Shown piece by piece: positions 17,467-26,598 of a stretch of 64,000 bases of DNA. Within the stretch, counting starts at the first letter, position 1, and each line of letters begins with the position of its first letter. The position numbers and the translations under genes are program-made. The DNA comes from Carboxylicivirga longa. GTDB lineage: Bacteria > Bacteroidota > Bacteroidia > Bacteroidales > Marinilabiliaceae. The notes below the pieces were generated by a model. That model searched no databases, was not told where the DNA came from, and was given only the letters and a program-made list of their open reading frames with translations. The stretch is from contig NZ_JBNGOZ010000002.1 in NCBI RefSeq assembly GCF_050589825.1, positions 322,561 to 386,560 on the forward strand, given 5' to 3'.

Positions 17467-18363
17467 CTAATAATCATATTCAAACTGAAAAATATCAAAA
17501 TTGCCCAGTCGATTGGATGAAAAATAGCCCAGGTGATCGATGGCATCTATAAACACCCCAATCTCATCGTACTCGGTGTTAATGGGTGCACTCAAAGCCA
17601 TAGGAGTTGTCCATTTATCATTGTTACTGGTTGTCACAAAAATATCTTTACCTCCATATCCTTGGTGTCCATCTGATGAAAAGTAAAGCTCACCGCCTCG
17701 ACTCAGAAAGGGATATATCTCATTGCCCGCGGTGTTAATAGTACTCCCCAGATTAACCGGATCAGACCAATGACCGTGTTGGTAATACGAAACATATAAA
17801 TCCATTCCCCCGTAGCCTCCCGGCTTATCAGACGCAAAGAATATACGCTGACCGTCATGAGAAAGACAGGGAGTTGTTACATTGAACCAATCATTACTTA
17901 AGGCAGCCTCCTGTATATTAAACCACTCCCCTTTATGGTTATCTGCTGAAAAAATTCCGAGCTTATTTAATTGTGCATGTCCACTTCCTTTTGCCGGATC
18001 CACATTTAGGTTGCGGGAAAATAATATATACTGATAATCAGCACCAAAAGTAACCGGACCATCATTAAAAGCTGTTGTTAAAGCCTTTGAAAAAAGCCTC
18101 ACAAATCTTTTTCGATTCTTTTTATCCAAGCTGATCTGAAAAATATTTAGTGGCTCTCCTTGATTGCCGCCAACATTTTTTACAAAATTTGAATAACTAC
18201 GATTGCTGCAAAAAATCAACATATTTTGGAAGCGTACAGGAGCAATTTCATCATAGCGATCGCTGCAAAATTCCAGCTTTGAAACACGATAGTGCGCTTC
18301 CTGTCCAAAAACAGGCAAAACAAGTAAAGAAGACAAAAATAATAATATCAAAAATCTATTCAT
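17467..18363 (-). CDS. Secreted PD40/WD40-like beta-propeller protein of T9SS trio
   Basis: A 298-residue exported protein. The ATG at 18363 opens a clean signal peptide (MNRFLILLFLSSLLVLPVFG then Q); a TTG at 18387 is possible but sits at the stop of the porP gene. The mature part has repeated PD40-type blades: SNDWFNVTTPCLSHDGQRIFFASDKPGGYGG-type units recur (YPFLSRGGELYFSSDGHQGYGG, and FSSNRLGNFD). Such propellers are often fused to OmpA domains, but none is present here. It ends a three-gene unit with PorP/SprF and a type-B CTD protein, and probably forms part of a cell-surface assembly. Confidence 0.8.
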   Translation of the reverse strand: MNRFLILLFLSSLLVLPVFGQEAHYRVSKLEFCSDRYDEIAPVRFQNMLIFCSNRSYSNFVKNVGGNQGEPLNIFQISLDKKNRKRFVRLFSKALTTAFNDGPVTFGADYQYILFSRNLNVDPAKGSGHAQLNKLGIFSADNHKGEWFNIQEAALSNDWFNVTTPCLSHDGQRIFFASDKPGGYGGMDLYVSYYQHGHWSDPVNLGSTINTAGNEIYPFLSRGGELYFSSDGHQGYGGKDIFVTTSNNDKWTTPMALSAPINTEYDEIGVFIDAIDHLGYFSSNRLGNFDIFQFEYDY

Positions 18364-18383
18364 ACTGTGGTTCACGATACTCT

Positions 18384-19322
18384 TCAATAATCTAAAGGAC
18401 TTATTGCATCGGCTTTAAAGCGCAGTGTATATTTAATCATCACCTCGTGTGAGGCTGCAGCATAACGTGCCAAACGACTTAACTCATGATGATATATGTA
18501 TCCGAAATCCAGTTGATTTGTCACCTTTAACCGAAGCAATGCGCTTAACGAACGCTCATAACGGTAGGAGGCACCCAGCCATAGAAAACTTCGGTAGGCA
18601 AATAGCGCATTGGCATCAAACTGCCATTTTGTTTCATCAGGGATGTTAGCATAACGCAGCAGCACCGATGGTTCAATGGAAAAATCATTGGAAAACCTAA
18701 GTTCTGTGCCAGCATGCAGCAAATAATTAGCGTACTTCAACTGATCATATACCTCATAAGCTTCTTTCTCCGGCAAATAACGGTGATTAACTAATGAAGG
18801 AATAGACAAACCAACAAAAAAGGAAGGATGTGCATAATTTACTCCAAAACTAACGACCGGTAGCGCAAATATTTTTTCGTTCTGCAAATAATAATTATCG
18901 TCAGGATGCAGCGCCACAAGTTGTGAATAGTCCGTATTACTAAACTTCACCCCTCCTCCAATTCCCAGGGAAAGTATGCCCTTTGCGGTATAAACACGGT
19001 AGGCATAAGAAAGAAACACCTGATTATCGGTAGTTACTCCTATCTTATCGTGTGTCAGCATCAGACCGAGTCCTACCTTGCGCTTAAAGAAAGGAGCATC
19101 AGCACTAATATTAATACCCGATGGCGCCCCATCCATCCCCGCCCACTGCTTATTATAAAAGGCAAACACATTCAAGGCCTCCTCCGCTCCTGCCATGGCC
19201 GGATTAATGGATACGGGATTTAGCAAGTACTGCGAATTATCCGCATTTAACTGTGCCTTGGCTGTCAATAAAAGCCCACCATAAACAATGACAAGAAAGA
19301 TGCTTTTTCTCAAAAAAATCAT
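18384..19322 (-). CDS. PorP/SprF-family type IX secretion membrane protein
   Basis: A 312-residue outer-membrane beta-barrel protein with an N-terminal signal peptide (FLVIVYGGLLLTAKAQ). The opening NADNSQYLLNPVSINPAMAG is diagnostic of PorP/SprF, and the rest is alternating amphipathic strands ending in a KYTLRFKADAISPLDY tail. Members are co-encoded with proteins carrying the gliding-motility-type C-terminal domain and help display them. Its ATG overlaps the stop of the CTD protein gene by 4 nt (ATGA). Confidence 0.92.
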   Translation of the reverse strand: MIFLRKSIFLVIVYGGLLLTAKAQLNADNSQYLLNPVSINPAMAGAEEALNVFAFYNKQWAGMDGAPSGINISADAPFFKRKVGLGLMLTHDKIGVTTDNQVFLSYAYRVYTAKGILSLGIGGGVKFSNTDYSQLVALHPDDNYYLQNEKIFALPVVSFGVNYAHPSFFVGLSIPSLVNHRYLPEKEAYEVYDQLKYANYLLHAGTELRFSNDFSIEPSVLLRYANIPDETKWQFDANALFAYRSFLWLGASYRYERSLSALLRLKVTNQLDFGYIYHHELSRLARYAAASHEVMIKYTLRFKADAISPLDY

Positions 19323-20176
19323 TTATTAATTACAAAAAATCCGGAAAAGGGCTGTCTGCGGGCAGATGCCTTGATGGAATAAAAATACGTTCCGTTGGGC
19401 AGTAACTGCCCACGTTGATCTGTGCCTCGCCACTCATTGTTATATGCGTTATTACGGTACATCTCCACGCCACGACGATCAAAAACAATAAACTCAACGG
19501 TACCCAGCGATTCAATGCCCTCCAGAAAAAAATAGTCGTTTTTACCATCGCCGTTGGGCGATAGAAAACCCGGCACCTTCAAATCATTAACGACAAGGGT
19601 TACATAATCAAAACTCGATGGACAGGCTTCATTGCTTACCGTCCAGCGAAACACATTGGTGCCTATGCCGAGGTTACGAACAAGCGTTTTTGATTGATTC
19701 GGGTTTGTGACAATTCCACTGCCTTCGAATAACTCCCATATTCCGGACTCACCACTTGACAGTATGCGGGCATTTAATTCGTAATCAAATTTATAGTTTA
19801 GCACTGTATCGCGACCGGCATACGCCAAAGGAGGTGCTAATACGGTGATAAAATCCTGCTCAATCCGATAGGTTTCGCCCTTATCGGTAAGTGTTAGCGT
19901 AACAGTCTTTTTTCCGGGTGTTTCGTAACTCACCGTCACAGAACCTGCTTCATCTGAACTTGCCGGGCTTGCCAATTCGCCAAACTCCCAATAATAAACA
20001 GCTTCGGTCGAAGCTCCTTGTGTAAGATTATAAAAGGTGAGATCTGAATTGGTGCATACTGTAGAATCATTGGCACTAAAATTAACGACTTGCGCCGGCG
20101 CTGATATAACAGCCAAACCATAGCAGCATAAGCACAGGAAGTAAGTTAAAAGATACTGGTATGAAGAAGTATTCAT
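19319..20176 (-). CDS. PKD-like protein with T9SS type-B sorting C-terminal domain
   Basis: A 285-residue secreted protein read from the ATG at 20176 (a TTG lies one codon upstream). After the signal peptide comes a PKD-type fold (FSANDSTVCTNSDLTFYNLT, YYWEFGE, YETPGKKTVTLTLTD), a second Ig-like stretch, and the gliding-motility-associated C-terminal domain (PGFLSPNGDGKNDYFFLEG, FDRRGVEMYR, LPNGTYFYSI), which directs export by T9SS. It is small for the family, so it may be an anchor or adaptor rather than a large adhesin. It is the first gene of the trio; no promoter match was found upstream. Confidence 0.88.
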   Translation of the reverse strand: MNTSSYQYLLTYFLCLCCYGLAVISAPAQVVNFSANDSTVCTNSDLTFYNLTQGASTEAVYYWEFGELASPASSDEAGSVTVSYETPGKKTVTLTLTDKGETYRIEQDFITVLAPPLAYAGRDTVLNYKFDYELNARILSSGESGIWELFEGSGIVTNPNQSKTLVRNLGIGTNVFRWTVSNEACPSSFDYVTLVVNDLKVPGFLSPNGDGKNDYFFLEGIESLGTVEFIVFDRRGVEMYRNNAYNNEWRGTDQRGQLLPNGTYFYSIKASARRQPFSGFFVINK

Positions 20177-20680
20177 CAAAATTTTATTGACAGTATAATA
20201 TAGAACTGTTTATCAACCACTTGCCCAAAACCTCAACACCAATTTATCACAAGATAATGAAGGCTTTCGGCACGCTGCCGCCTGGTCAGTCCCACCCTTT
20301 AGAGTGACTAACAACGGCGAAAAGAGGTATCATAAAGGGCTTACGCAATTTTAGCGCAACTTCCTTGAATGATTAATTTATGTTTTTATTTCTTAATAAT
20401 CCCTATTCTAAAGTAATAAAAATACCTTACTATAAGAACCTAATTTGATCAACTTACAATATGCTTATACAAGCGCATGACTTTTTACACACAAACAGTT
20501 ACAGTGGAGCTGCAAGCTTTAAAAGTAAGATTTCAAGTGATACTATTGCAAGCTTGCCTTTATCCCACTAACGCCAGATATGTTAATACTTGTTTAAATC
20601 GAGCGCAAAAAAAGTAGGCGACGAGTCGCCTACTCAATAATGATTCTACAATATTTTTACTACCAATCGGTGTAACAAAT
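20177..20680. other. Gap upstream of the T9SS trio
   Basis: About 500 nt with no supported gene. The right end holds the terminator of the unknown lipoprotein gene. The middle (about 20265-20330) is GC-richer and contains short imperfect palindromes but no recognisable element. Confidence 0.5.
20613..20634 (-). terminator. Rho-independent terminator of the unknown lipoprotein gene
   Basis: A 9-bp perfect stem (AGTAGGCGA/TCGCCTACT, 4-nt loop) followed on the minus strand by seven U, 47 nt after the stop codon at 20681. Confidence 0.85.
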
Positions 20681-21523
20681 TTAATTTCCGGAATAACCCA
20701 TCGGATACTCTTGCCAGTCTTCGGGAGGAATAGCTCCTTCATCGTCAAGATAGGCAGGGTATGTACCTTCAGGCATAAGCGGTATGGAATTGATGTAATC
20801 TATTTGCTCTTGTGTCAAATCACCATCACCATCTGTAAGCGTCCACAATGCTTCCTGCAGGTTCTCACTTATTTCATCATACTTGGCAAGGTCTTCAGCC
20901 GCCATGGCCTTTAATTCGTATTGATGAGCGGAAGTACCATAGTAAAACTCCTTATTGATCTTTCGCCATCCCAGGCGCTGAAAAAAGCGCTTCATTACCG
21001 GTGAGCTTGTAACTCCCTTCACCTTATATGTGACAGATGTATCTGACCCTGACCGACCACGATTAATACAAAATACTTCCAAAATAATATCACGTGTTTG
21101 ATTGGCACGCAACCAGATGGGTGTCCAGCACATAAGCATACCATGTTGATATGCAGGGTCGGAAACTTCAAAGACCAAGCCTCGTGGCAACCAGCAGCAA
21201 CGACCATAATCTTTCACATTGGTGATCGTCAATTTTATCTTAATAAAGCGCCCCGATCCATAAGAATTGAACCATCCCGAACCACTTTTAAGAGCCGCTG
21301 TACTTGGTACATAAGATTTAACTCCCGCATTTGATGATCCATAGTTTACTCCTATACCATCACCTATCACAAAACCCTCAGGAGCCTGATAATCTTCTAC
21401 TACCTGCAATACACCTTCGGCAGTACCCATGCCAGGTATTTCTCCTGCCTGTTCTTCATCACTACTACAGCCCGCAAAACTCATCATTAGGGCAATCACA
21501 ATAAGGTTAAAAGTATACTTCAT
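20681..21523 (-). CDS. Unknown lipoprotein, cysteine-containing beta-rich domain
   Basis: I do not recognise this 280-residue protein. It has a lipoprotein signal (MKYTFNLIVIALMMSFAGCSS, Cys19) and a mature part with GYRCC-like cysteines (YGRCCWLPRGLVFEVSDP, MLMCWTPIWLRANQTRD and ILEVFCINRGRSG), a pattern of beta strands joined by a possible disulfide. The C-terminal third is helical and acidic with an EF-hand-like TDGDGDLTQEQID at about 230, although the loop lacks the usual glycine at position 6. It is a single-gene unit with its own terminator, between the T9SS trio and cluster B, and is probably exposed on a membrane surface. Function unknown. Confidence 0.75.
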   Translation of the reverse strand: MKYTFNLIVIALMMSFAGCSSDEEQAGEIPGMGTAEGVLQVVEDYQAPEGFVIGDGIGVNYGSSNAGVKSYVPSTAALKSGSGWFNSYGSGRFIKIKLTITNVKDYGRCCWLPRGLVFEVSDPAYQHGMLMCWTPIWLRANQTRDIILEVFCINRGRSGSDTSVTYKVKGVTSSPVMKRFFQRLGWRKINKEFYYGTSAHQYELKAMAAEDLAKYDEISENLQEALWTLTDGDGDLTQEQIDYINSIPLMPEGTYPAYLDDEGAIPPEDWQEYPMGYSGN

Positions 21524-21691
21524 AGCGTCAAAATTTACTAGTTTCTAATTTGAACAAACGATAACTCTTACTTCCACTTATCGCCTGTTTATTATCTTGC
21601 TAAATTCCAGCAAAAAACAATCAATGTCAATTATTTTATGACGAATGTTGAGCAGAACTAGTTAAACGCAGAGTAAACAATGGGCAATATT

Positions 21692-22648
21692 TTACTCAAA
21701 GCCATAAAACCATTTTCTTACTACCCAATTTCCTTTGGGAGTCAGATGAAAACGGGGAATAGAAAGAGGATCTTCACCTTGCGTAACAAAACCGGCCGCA
21801 GTAGTAAAGCCCAGTTGATAGCCATGTTTAACCAGCATCTGCCTACTCTTGTCTGAGTAATCTAGCAAAGTACCATTAGGATAGGCAAAAGTCACTGGGT
21901 GCTCATCCAAATACCGCAATGGGTGCATCAGCTCTTCATCTAAACGGTAGGCAGGCTGTTGAGCATGATGAATCAAATGTCGACTACCATGCGCCCCCAG
22001 ATGTACGAGCGGATGAGCTGCCAGCTGCTGCATTTCACCCCCAGTAAGCAACTGATCATTGTTGTATTTCTCATATAATTCAGTCCACTGCGCTTGACTG
22101 AGCATCTCAACAGCTGTTTTAAGTAATACCTGCCCTTCTGCAAAGGGCAAATATTTAAAATGATTAACCACAAAATCAGCAGCCTGCTTGCGTGTTAATC
22201 CTTTTTTTAGCTGAAAAGTACTGCGACTATAAAACCGATGCAAAGCAGCCTTGGAAGCATATTGAAAAGCACAACGAATATAAAAAGATGGCATACGCTC
22301 CCCGTCTTCAATTAATCCGGTACTTACAAATACACTAAATGGAATATTATATGCCTCCATAATGGGCAACAGCGTTGTCAGGTTGTTTCGATATCCATCG
22401 TCGAAGGTAAAATGCACCCATGACCTTTGGGCTTTAAAACCAACACGACTAAGCTGCCATAAATCATCCATGCTAATAAAATCCACACCCATTCGTTTCC
22501 AGTAGTGCAATAAATCAACAAAATCCGCCTCTAAAATATGAAGGCGCTCGATATAACTATCCTGCCTCTTGGGAGCTACACCGTGCCCAAAATACACAAA
22601 TCCTTTTCTTGAAAATCGAATTAACAAACGTGCCAGTCTTTCCTTCAT
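21692..22648 (-). CDS. Polysaccharide deacetylase (NodB fold), cluster B
   Basis: A 318-residue carbohydrate esterase family 4-type protein. The metal-binding TFDDGYRNN motif (catalytic Asp and metal Asp) is near residue 78, an H-x3-H pair appears in LGAHGSRHLIHH, and the late VTFAYPNG loop is conserved. No signal peptide is seen, so it may act on lipid-linked precursors in the cytoplasm or be exported otherwise. It would remove N- or O-acyl groups from the cluster B polymer. It is the last gene of the cluster, 10 nt after a GT4 gene. A second, divergent deacetylase is four kb upstream. Confidence 0.85.
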   Translation of the reverse strand: MKERLARLLIRFSRKGFVYFGHGVAPKRQDSYIERLHILEADFVDLLHYWKRMGVDFISMDDLWQLSRVGFKAQRSWVHFTFDDGYRNNLTTLLPIMEAYNIPFSVFVSTGLIEDGERMPSFYIRCAFQYASKAALHRFYSRSTFQLKKGLTRKQAADFVVNHFKYLPFAEGQVLLKTAVEMLSQAQWTELYEKYNNDQLLTGGEMQQLAAHPLVHLGAHGSRHLIHHAQQPAYRLDEELMHPLRYLDEHPVTFAYPNGTLLDYSDKSRQMLVKHGYQLGFTTAAGFVTQGEDPLSIPRFHLTPKGNWVVRKWFYGFE

Positions 22649-22658
22649 TGTTCAAATT

Positions 22659-23768
22659 TCAGATGCCTCTATTCCTATACAGCAAGACCTGATATATATC
22701 ATTATATTGCTGAGCGATGCTTGACCAGCGATAATTTGCCATTAGCCTGGAATAAGCAGCTTTGCATTTTTCCTCCATGCGCTTAGGGGTCTTAAGATAA
22801 TTATCTAAGGTACTTGCGAGGTCAGCAACATCATCAACGCGAAAATATTCCACCTCATCATTACTAAAAATAGCTTTATTGGCAGGTATATCACTGCAAA
22901 TAAGTGGTGTTCGCATCATTGCTACTTCTAATAGCATCATGGACATGGCTTCTGTTGATGAGGGAAAAACAAATACCTGCGCTTTTTTTACATAAGCCAT
23001 CAGCAAGGCCTTGTCTTTTATCATGCCAAGAAATTCAACATTTAGGTGTTTGCGATAGGACAATAAGCTTTGTCCATAGGCCTCCAGCTGTGTGTAATCG
23101 CCTACAATAAGCACCTTTCCCTTATACTTCATACGAGTTAGCGCCTCCAGAAAAATATGACAACCTTTGAGGGGAATGATACGACCTGCTGCGAACATAA
23201 TATAGTGGTCGTCAGATGGCAGAGCAGCAACAGCCTGATTCGGGTTCACACCATTGGGTATATAATGGGAGCGATGGGCGGGTACATTCCTAACCCGTCT
23301 GTGTTCGGGTTGGGACACAAAAGTGATGTGATTGGCAAAGCGAAACATAAGTTGCTCAGTTATTCGAAAAAACACCCGCATGCCACGTCCCCATTTATCC
23401 ATTTGGTAGGTGCGACCGTGGTGAGTAGCCACTACTTTATAACGCAAACGAAGCAGGGGCACAATATAGCCAATATCAATCTGGTGGGTATGCACCAAGT
23501 CGTAGTTGCCAAATAAAAGGGCGTGTAAAGCCCCAACAAGATTATAGTAAAATATATTGAACTTGTGAGGTAAAAACTTTTTAAAGATAAACAAGCGTAC
23601 CCCCTCATAGGGTCGCCGATTGGATGCATGAGACTCTGTGGCATAAACAGTAAATCGATATTCGTTACCTAGCACTTGCACCAGGTTTTCGCCAACAGTA
23701 GCCGTTCCTCCGATAGCCGGAAAGCCTTTAAGGCCGAATAATGCAATATGGGGTTTTGGGTGATTCAT
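22659..23768 (-). CDS. Glycosyltransferase family 4
   Basis: A 369-residue GT-B enzyme. It starts PHIALFGLKGFPAIGGTATVGENLVQ, the GG-x-E-type acceptor loop of GT4, continues with VATHHGRTYQMDKWGRG, and has the C-terminal donor site FAAGRIIPLKGCHIFLEA and FPSSTEAMSMMLLEVAMM (E-x7-E-like). It likely transfers a sugar onto the growing cluster B unit in the cytoplasm. The gap before it (251 nt) contains a palindromic repeat, suggesting that it and the deacetylase could be expressed apart from the upstream genes. Confidence 0.9.
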   Translation of the reverse strand: MNHPKPHIALFGLKGFPAIGGTATVGENLVQVLGNEYRFTVYATESHASNRRPYEGVRLFIFKKFLPHKFNIFYYNLVGALHALLFGNYDLVHTHQIDIGYIVPLLRLRYKVVATHHGRTYQMDKWGRGMRVFFRITEQLMFRFANHITFVSQPEHRRVRNVPAHRSHYIPNGVNPNQAVAALPSDDHYIMFAAGRIIPLKGCHIFLEALTRMKYKGKVLIVGDYTQLEAYGQSLLSYRKHLNVEFLGMIKDKALLMAYVKKAQVFVFPSSTEAMSMMLLEVAMMRTPLICSDIPANKAIFSNDEVEYFRVDDVADLASTLDNYLKTPKRMEEKCKAAYSRLMANYRWSSIAQQYNDIYQVLLYRNRGI

Positions 23769-23916
23769 GGAGCTTAATCAGTAGTGAGTGGTGAGATCCG
23801 AGTAATAGGAAATTTCCATAGTCGTAAATAACAATACATTAATAATTGGGCATTTAATCTGCTCACCTTAGTAATTTGATAAATCTTTAACATTGCAGAT
23901 GCATTTAACAGTTTCA

Positions 23917-23960
23917 TCCTCCTCCCCACTACGTGGGACTCCTCCTTTGAAAGGAGGAGA
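23917..23960. repeat. REP-like palindromic element, copy 2
   Basis: In the 251-nt gap between the GT4 gene and the cluster B flippase. The minus strand reads CTCCTCCTTT/AAAGGAGGAG as a near-perfect hairpin, then CCCAC-GTA-GTGGG, then GGAGG. The order (AGGAGG hairpin, small hairpin with GTAG, GGGGAGG) equals copy 1 at 16452-16493, in the same orientation relative to transcription. Confidence 0.55.
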
Positions 23961-24019
23961 GTGAGTCAAATCCATACCCCTCTGAACTTCAAAAGATTAC
24001 AGATGGATGCAATTATTAT

Positions 24020-25576
24020 TTAGATGCGCTTGCCCCGAAACTCCCTGGTCAAGCCCACCATTCTATCCCATATACGGGCCACGCTGACATTCGACCGCAT
24101 GGTTTTGACGAAAAGCTCGGTTTCTTTGATATTTAGGGGATGAAAACGAATGATGAACCATCCGAAGTAAATAATAAACAGTGTGCTCTTGATCATCCAC
24201 ATAGCAAGACCCTGCGCTATATAGCTCATTGGAAAAAAGAGCATGAGCGCAAGCAATATCAAAAGTCCATAACGGCTGAATATTTTCAGATCATACCTAA
24301 TTATACAACCCCGCCTAAACAACCAAAACATAAATAAATTCTTAACCAGCTCGCCAATTACCGTAGCCAATGCCACCCCCACAACACCCATGGATTTCAT
24401 GAGGCCAACACCCAGTATGAGGCTTAACACCACCACAACGCGCGATAGCAAAACGATTTGCAAACGCTCTTTCAGCTGTATCAGCATAATTAATGGATAG
24501 AAAACACCGTTGGTTAACAAGCCCAGAAGAATCAGTGTCGTTACCCAATAGGCCTCTGCATATTTATCACCAAACAGATGATAAATAAAGTCGGAGCCAA
24601 AAAGTAAAAAATATAAAAAGGGCAGAATAAACAGGGGCAGAAGCACTTTCACGGTATAATTATATACACGGTTCAGCACCTCGTCACTGGCATTATCATC
24701 ATACTTTTTAAAGAAAACCGGCTTCACCACCGATTCAAACTCACGGATGGGCAACAGCTTATAGCACATCTCATATATTTTTACGGAAAAACCGTAAATA
24801 CCTACACTATAAGGATTAGACAAAGCCGCCACGATGTAGGTATCGCTGGTACGACCAATCATACCGGCCCCCAACTCAGTGAGTATTGAATACAGCCAGA
24901 AACGCCGTATGCGTCGCTGCAAACCCAACTGAGGCCTTACATCCGGCTCTCGCTTTAGGCTTCGCAAACTCATAACAATAAAAAGGAGTACAACAAGTAC
25001 ATAAATCAATGACAGACAAGCATCGATGCTCAACAGCCAGTTTACATCAAGGCGCTTAAGTAGGATAATATAAGCAGTACTTCGAAACAGAGTGATAAGC
25101 ACATTAAGCACTGCCATCTTCTTATGCAAGAGCAAGGCCATCAGTACAACCTCAGCCAAATGACGCAGTGAATAAAATAATACAAACAGTATAAAAAAGT
25201 AGAGATGACTGCCGAAATCCGGGATATTGAAGAAAGCCGCCAACTGAACCTGAAAAGCAAGCACTGAAACCAGCATTATCACAACCAATAACAAGGCTAT
25301 GCCCACAGCAATTCGCAATAACTTACCAATGGCACCGGAAGCCGATTTTTCTTTTAAACCGGGAATAAAACGCAAGAAAACATGCTTCAGTGGACTGGTA
25401 ACCAGCAACTGAAAGATGGCAAAAAGACCAAACAACAGCACGTAGGTACCATATACATTTACCTCCAGCTTGCGCAGTACAAGTATGGAAGCCAGCATTC
25501 CCAGGGCCTGCACAATTAGCTTGGCCATGTACAGCCAGATGGTATTTTCGAGCAGTATCTTTTTATTATCACTCAT
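24020..25576 (-). CDS. Wzx-type oligosaccharide flippase, cluster B
   Basis: A 518-residue polytopic membrane protein with the MOP-superfamily pattern: an N-terminal cytosolic NTIWLYMAKLIVQALG, about 12-14 helices, and positively charged loops (RSLKREPDVRPQLGLQRRIRRFW). It should flip the cluster B lipid-linked unit. The ATG at 25576 lies 2 nt past the upstream stop; a TTG two codons earlier is less likely. It shows no close similarity to the cluster A flippase, consistent with a different repeat unit. Confidence 0.88.
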   Translation of the reverse strand: MSDNKKILLENTIWLYMAKLIVQALGMLASILVLRKLEVNVYGTYVLLFGLFAIFQLLVTSPLKHVFLRFIPGLKEKSASGAIGKLLRIAVGIALLLVVIMLVSVLAFQVQLAAFFNIPDFGSHLYFFILFVLFYSLRHLAEVVLMALLLHKKMAVLNVLITLFRSTAYIILLKRLDVNWLLSIDACLSLIYVLVVLLFIVMSLRSLKREPDVRPQLGLQRRIRRFWLYSILTELGAGMIGRTSDTYIVAALSNPYSVGIYGFSVKIYEMCYKLLPIREFESVVKPVFFKKYDDNASDEVLNRVYNYTVKVLLPLFILPFLYFLLFGSDFIYHLFGDKYAEAYWVTTLILLGLLTNGVFYPLIMLIQLKERLQIVLLSRVVVVLSLILGVGLMKSMGVVGVALATVIGELVKNLFMFWLFRRGCIIRYDLKIFSRYGLLILLALMLFFPMSYIAQGLAMWMIKSTLFIIYFGWFIIRFHPLNIKETELFVKTMRSNVSVARIWDRMVGLTREFRGKRI

Positions 25577-25578
25577 AA

Positions 25579-26598
25579 TCAAGCATCACGCTGGTGTACA
25601 GTTTTGTTAAATAGTTTTTGGATCGTATACTTTAAGTAGGCTGTCTTAAGTGCCGTTGGCGCACTAACTCCACTTCCCTCAAGGGCTATGCGATGAATGT
25701 GATTGGGTACCACATCCTTTTTCAGTCCCTGAACGCCAAAAGACAGATCGCAGCCCCTTGCTGTTTCATCGAATAAGGCTAAGCTTAAACCACTATCATT
25801 TGACGGATAGGCCATTAAGCGACATGGGGCATCGAAGTGTTCAGAAACGTAGGATACGCTATCGAGTGTTTGTTGGACCTGTTCCTCAATACTCAACTCC
25901 TTGTAAGGCGGATGATCCATACTGTGGGCACCTATTATCCAACCGGCATTGCGCAGTTCCTTAATCTCTGTACTACTCAGATAAACGGGCTCCCGGGCCA
26001 GATATTCAGCATAGCTAAAACCCAGCACTCCTGCCATCTCGTCCAACAAAGCCCGATCACTGTATTTTATGTTGGCCAATAAATGATCAAACTCCTCATT
26101 CAAACCTTTTTCTTTCATAAAGGCGTTTAAGCGCTGACCCTTCTCCTCATGCGCGCTACAGAAGGCCAGCAACATATCGGCTTTGCGCCTGTAATGCAGA
26201 TCAGCATTATCAACAAAGGCCGGGTTGATAAAAAGTGCAGGCTTAATGCCATGCTTTTCCAGAATTGGGAACATCTTATCATACACCACCTTAAGACCGT
26301 CATCAATGGTAATAAAAAGACTGTTTGGCGGAAGCGGCCAGCCCTCTTTCTTCCAGGCAATCAGCTGTTCCATCGTCACTAGCTGATAATTATGCTTGAG
26401 AAAGAGGATATCCTTCTCAAACTCCTCAGCAGTGCGATAGGGCTGGCGCGCCTGCAGAGCATCTCCCCTCCACCCCTTGATGCTGTGATAGTTTACGCAT
26501 ACTAACTCAGCCCTTGCTAAGGAACGCAGCCTATTAAAAGGCAAAAGAGCCGCCGCACGGTAGGCCACTTTTCGAAAGTATGAGCTAGCATTCTTCAT
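25579..26598 (-). CDS. Polysaccharide deacetylase (NodB fold), second copy
   Basis: A 339-residue CE4-like protein. The catalytic strand reads LFITIDDGLKVVYDK (Ile for the usual Phe before DDG), with the metal-binding H-x3-H as GAHSMDHPP and the late loop LMAYPSNDSG. It has an insertion of about 90 residues (RRKADMLLAFCSAHEEKGQRL onward) after the first half. No signal peptide is visible. It overlaps the upstream GT2 by 14 nt and is therefore coupled to it; the two may act on the same residue. Confidence 0.82.
   Translation of the reverse strand: MKNASSYFRKVAYRAAALLPFNRLRSLARAELVCVNYHSIKGWRGDALQARQPYRTAEEFEKDILFLKHNYQLVTMEQLIAWKKEGWPLPPNSLFITIDDGLKVVYDKMFPILEKHGIKPALFINPAFVDNADLHYRRKADMLLAFCSAHEEKGQRLNAFMKEKGLNEEFDHLLANIKYSDRALLDEMAGVLGFSYAEYLAREPVYLSSTEIKELRNAGWIIGAHSMDHPPYKELSIEEQVQQTLDSVSYVSEHFDAPCRLMAYPSNDSGLSLALFDETARGCDLSFGVQGLKKDVVPNHIHRIALEGSGVSAPTALKTAYLKYTIQKLFNKTVHQRDA

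Noticed and set aside
20265..20330. Possible third REP-like element (also considered near 36190)
   Set aside because: GC-richer with imperfect palindromes but lacks the paired AGGAGG hairpin and GGGGAGG tail of the two clear copies.
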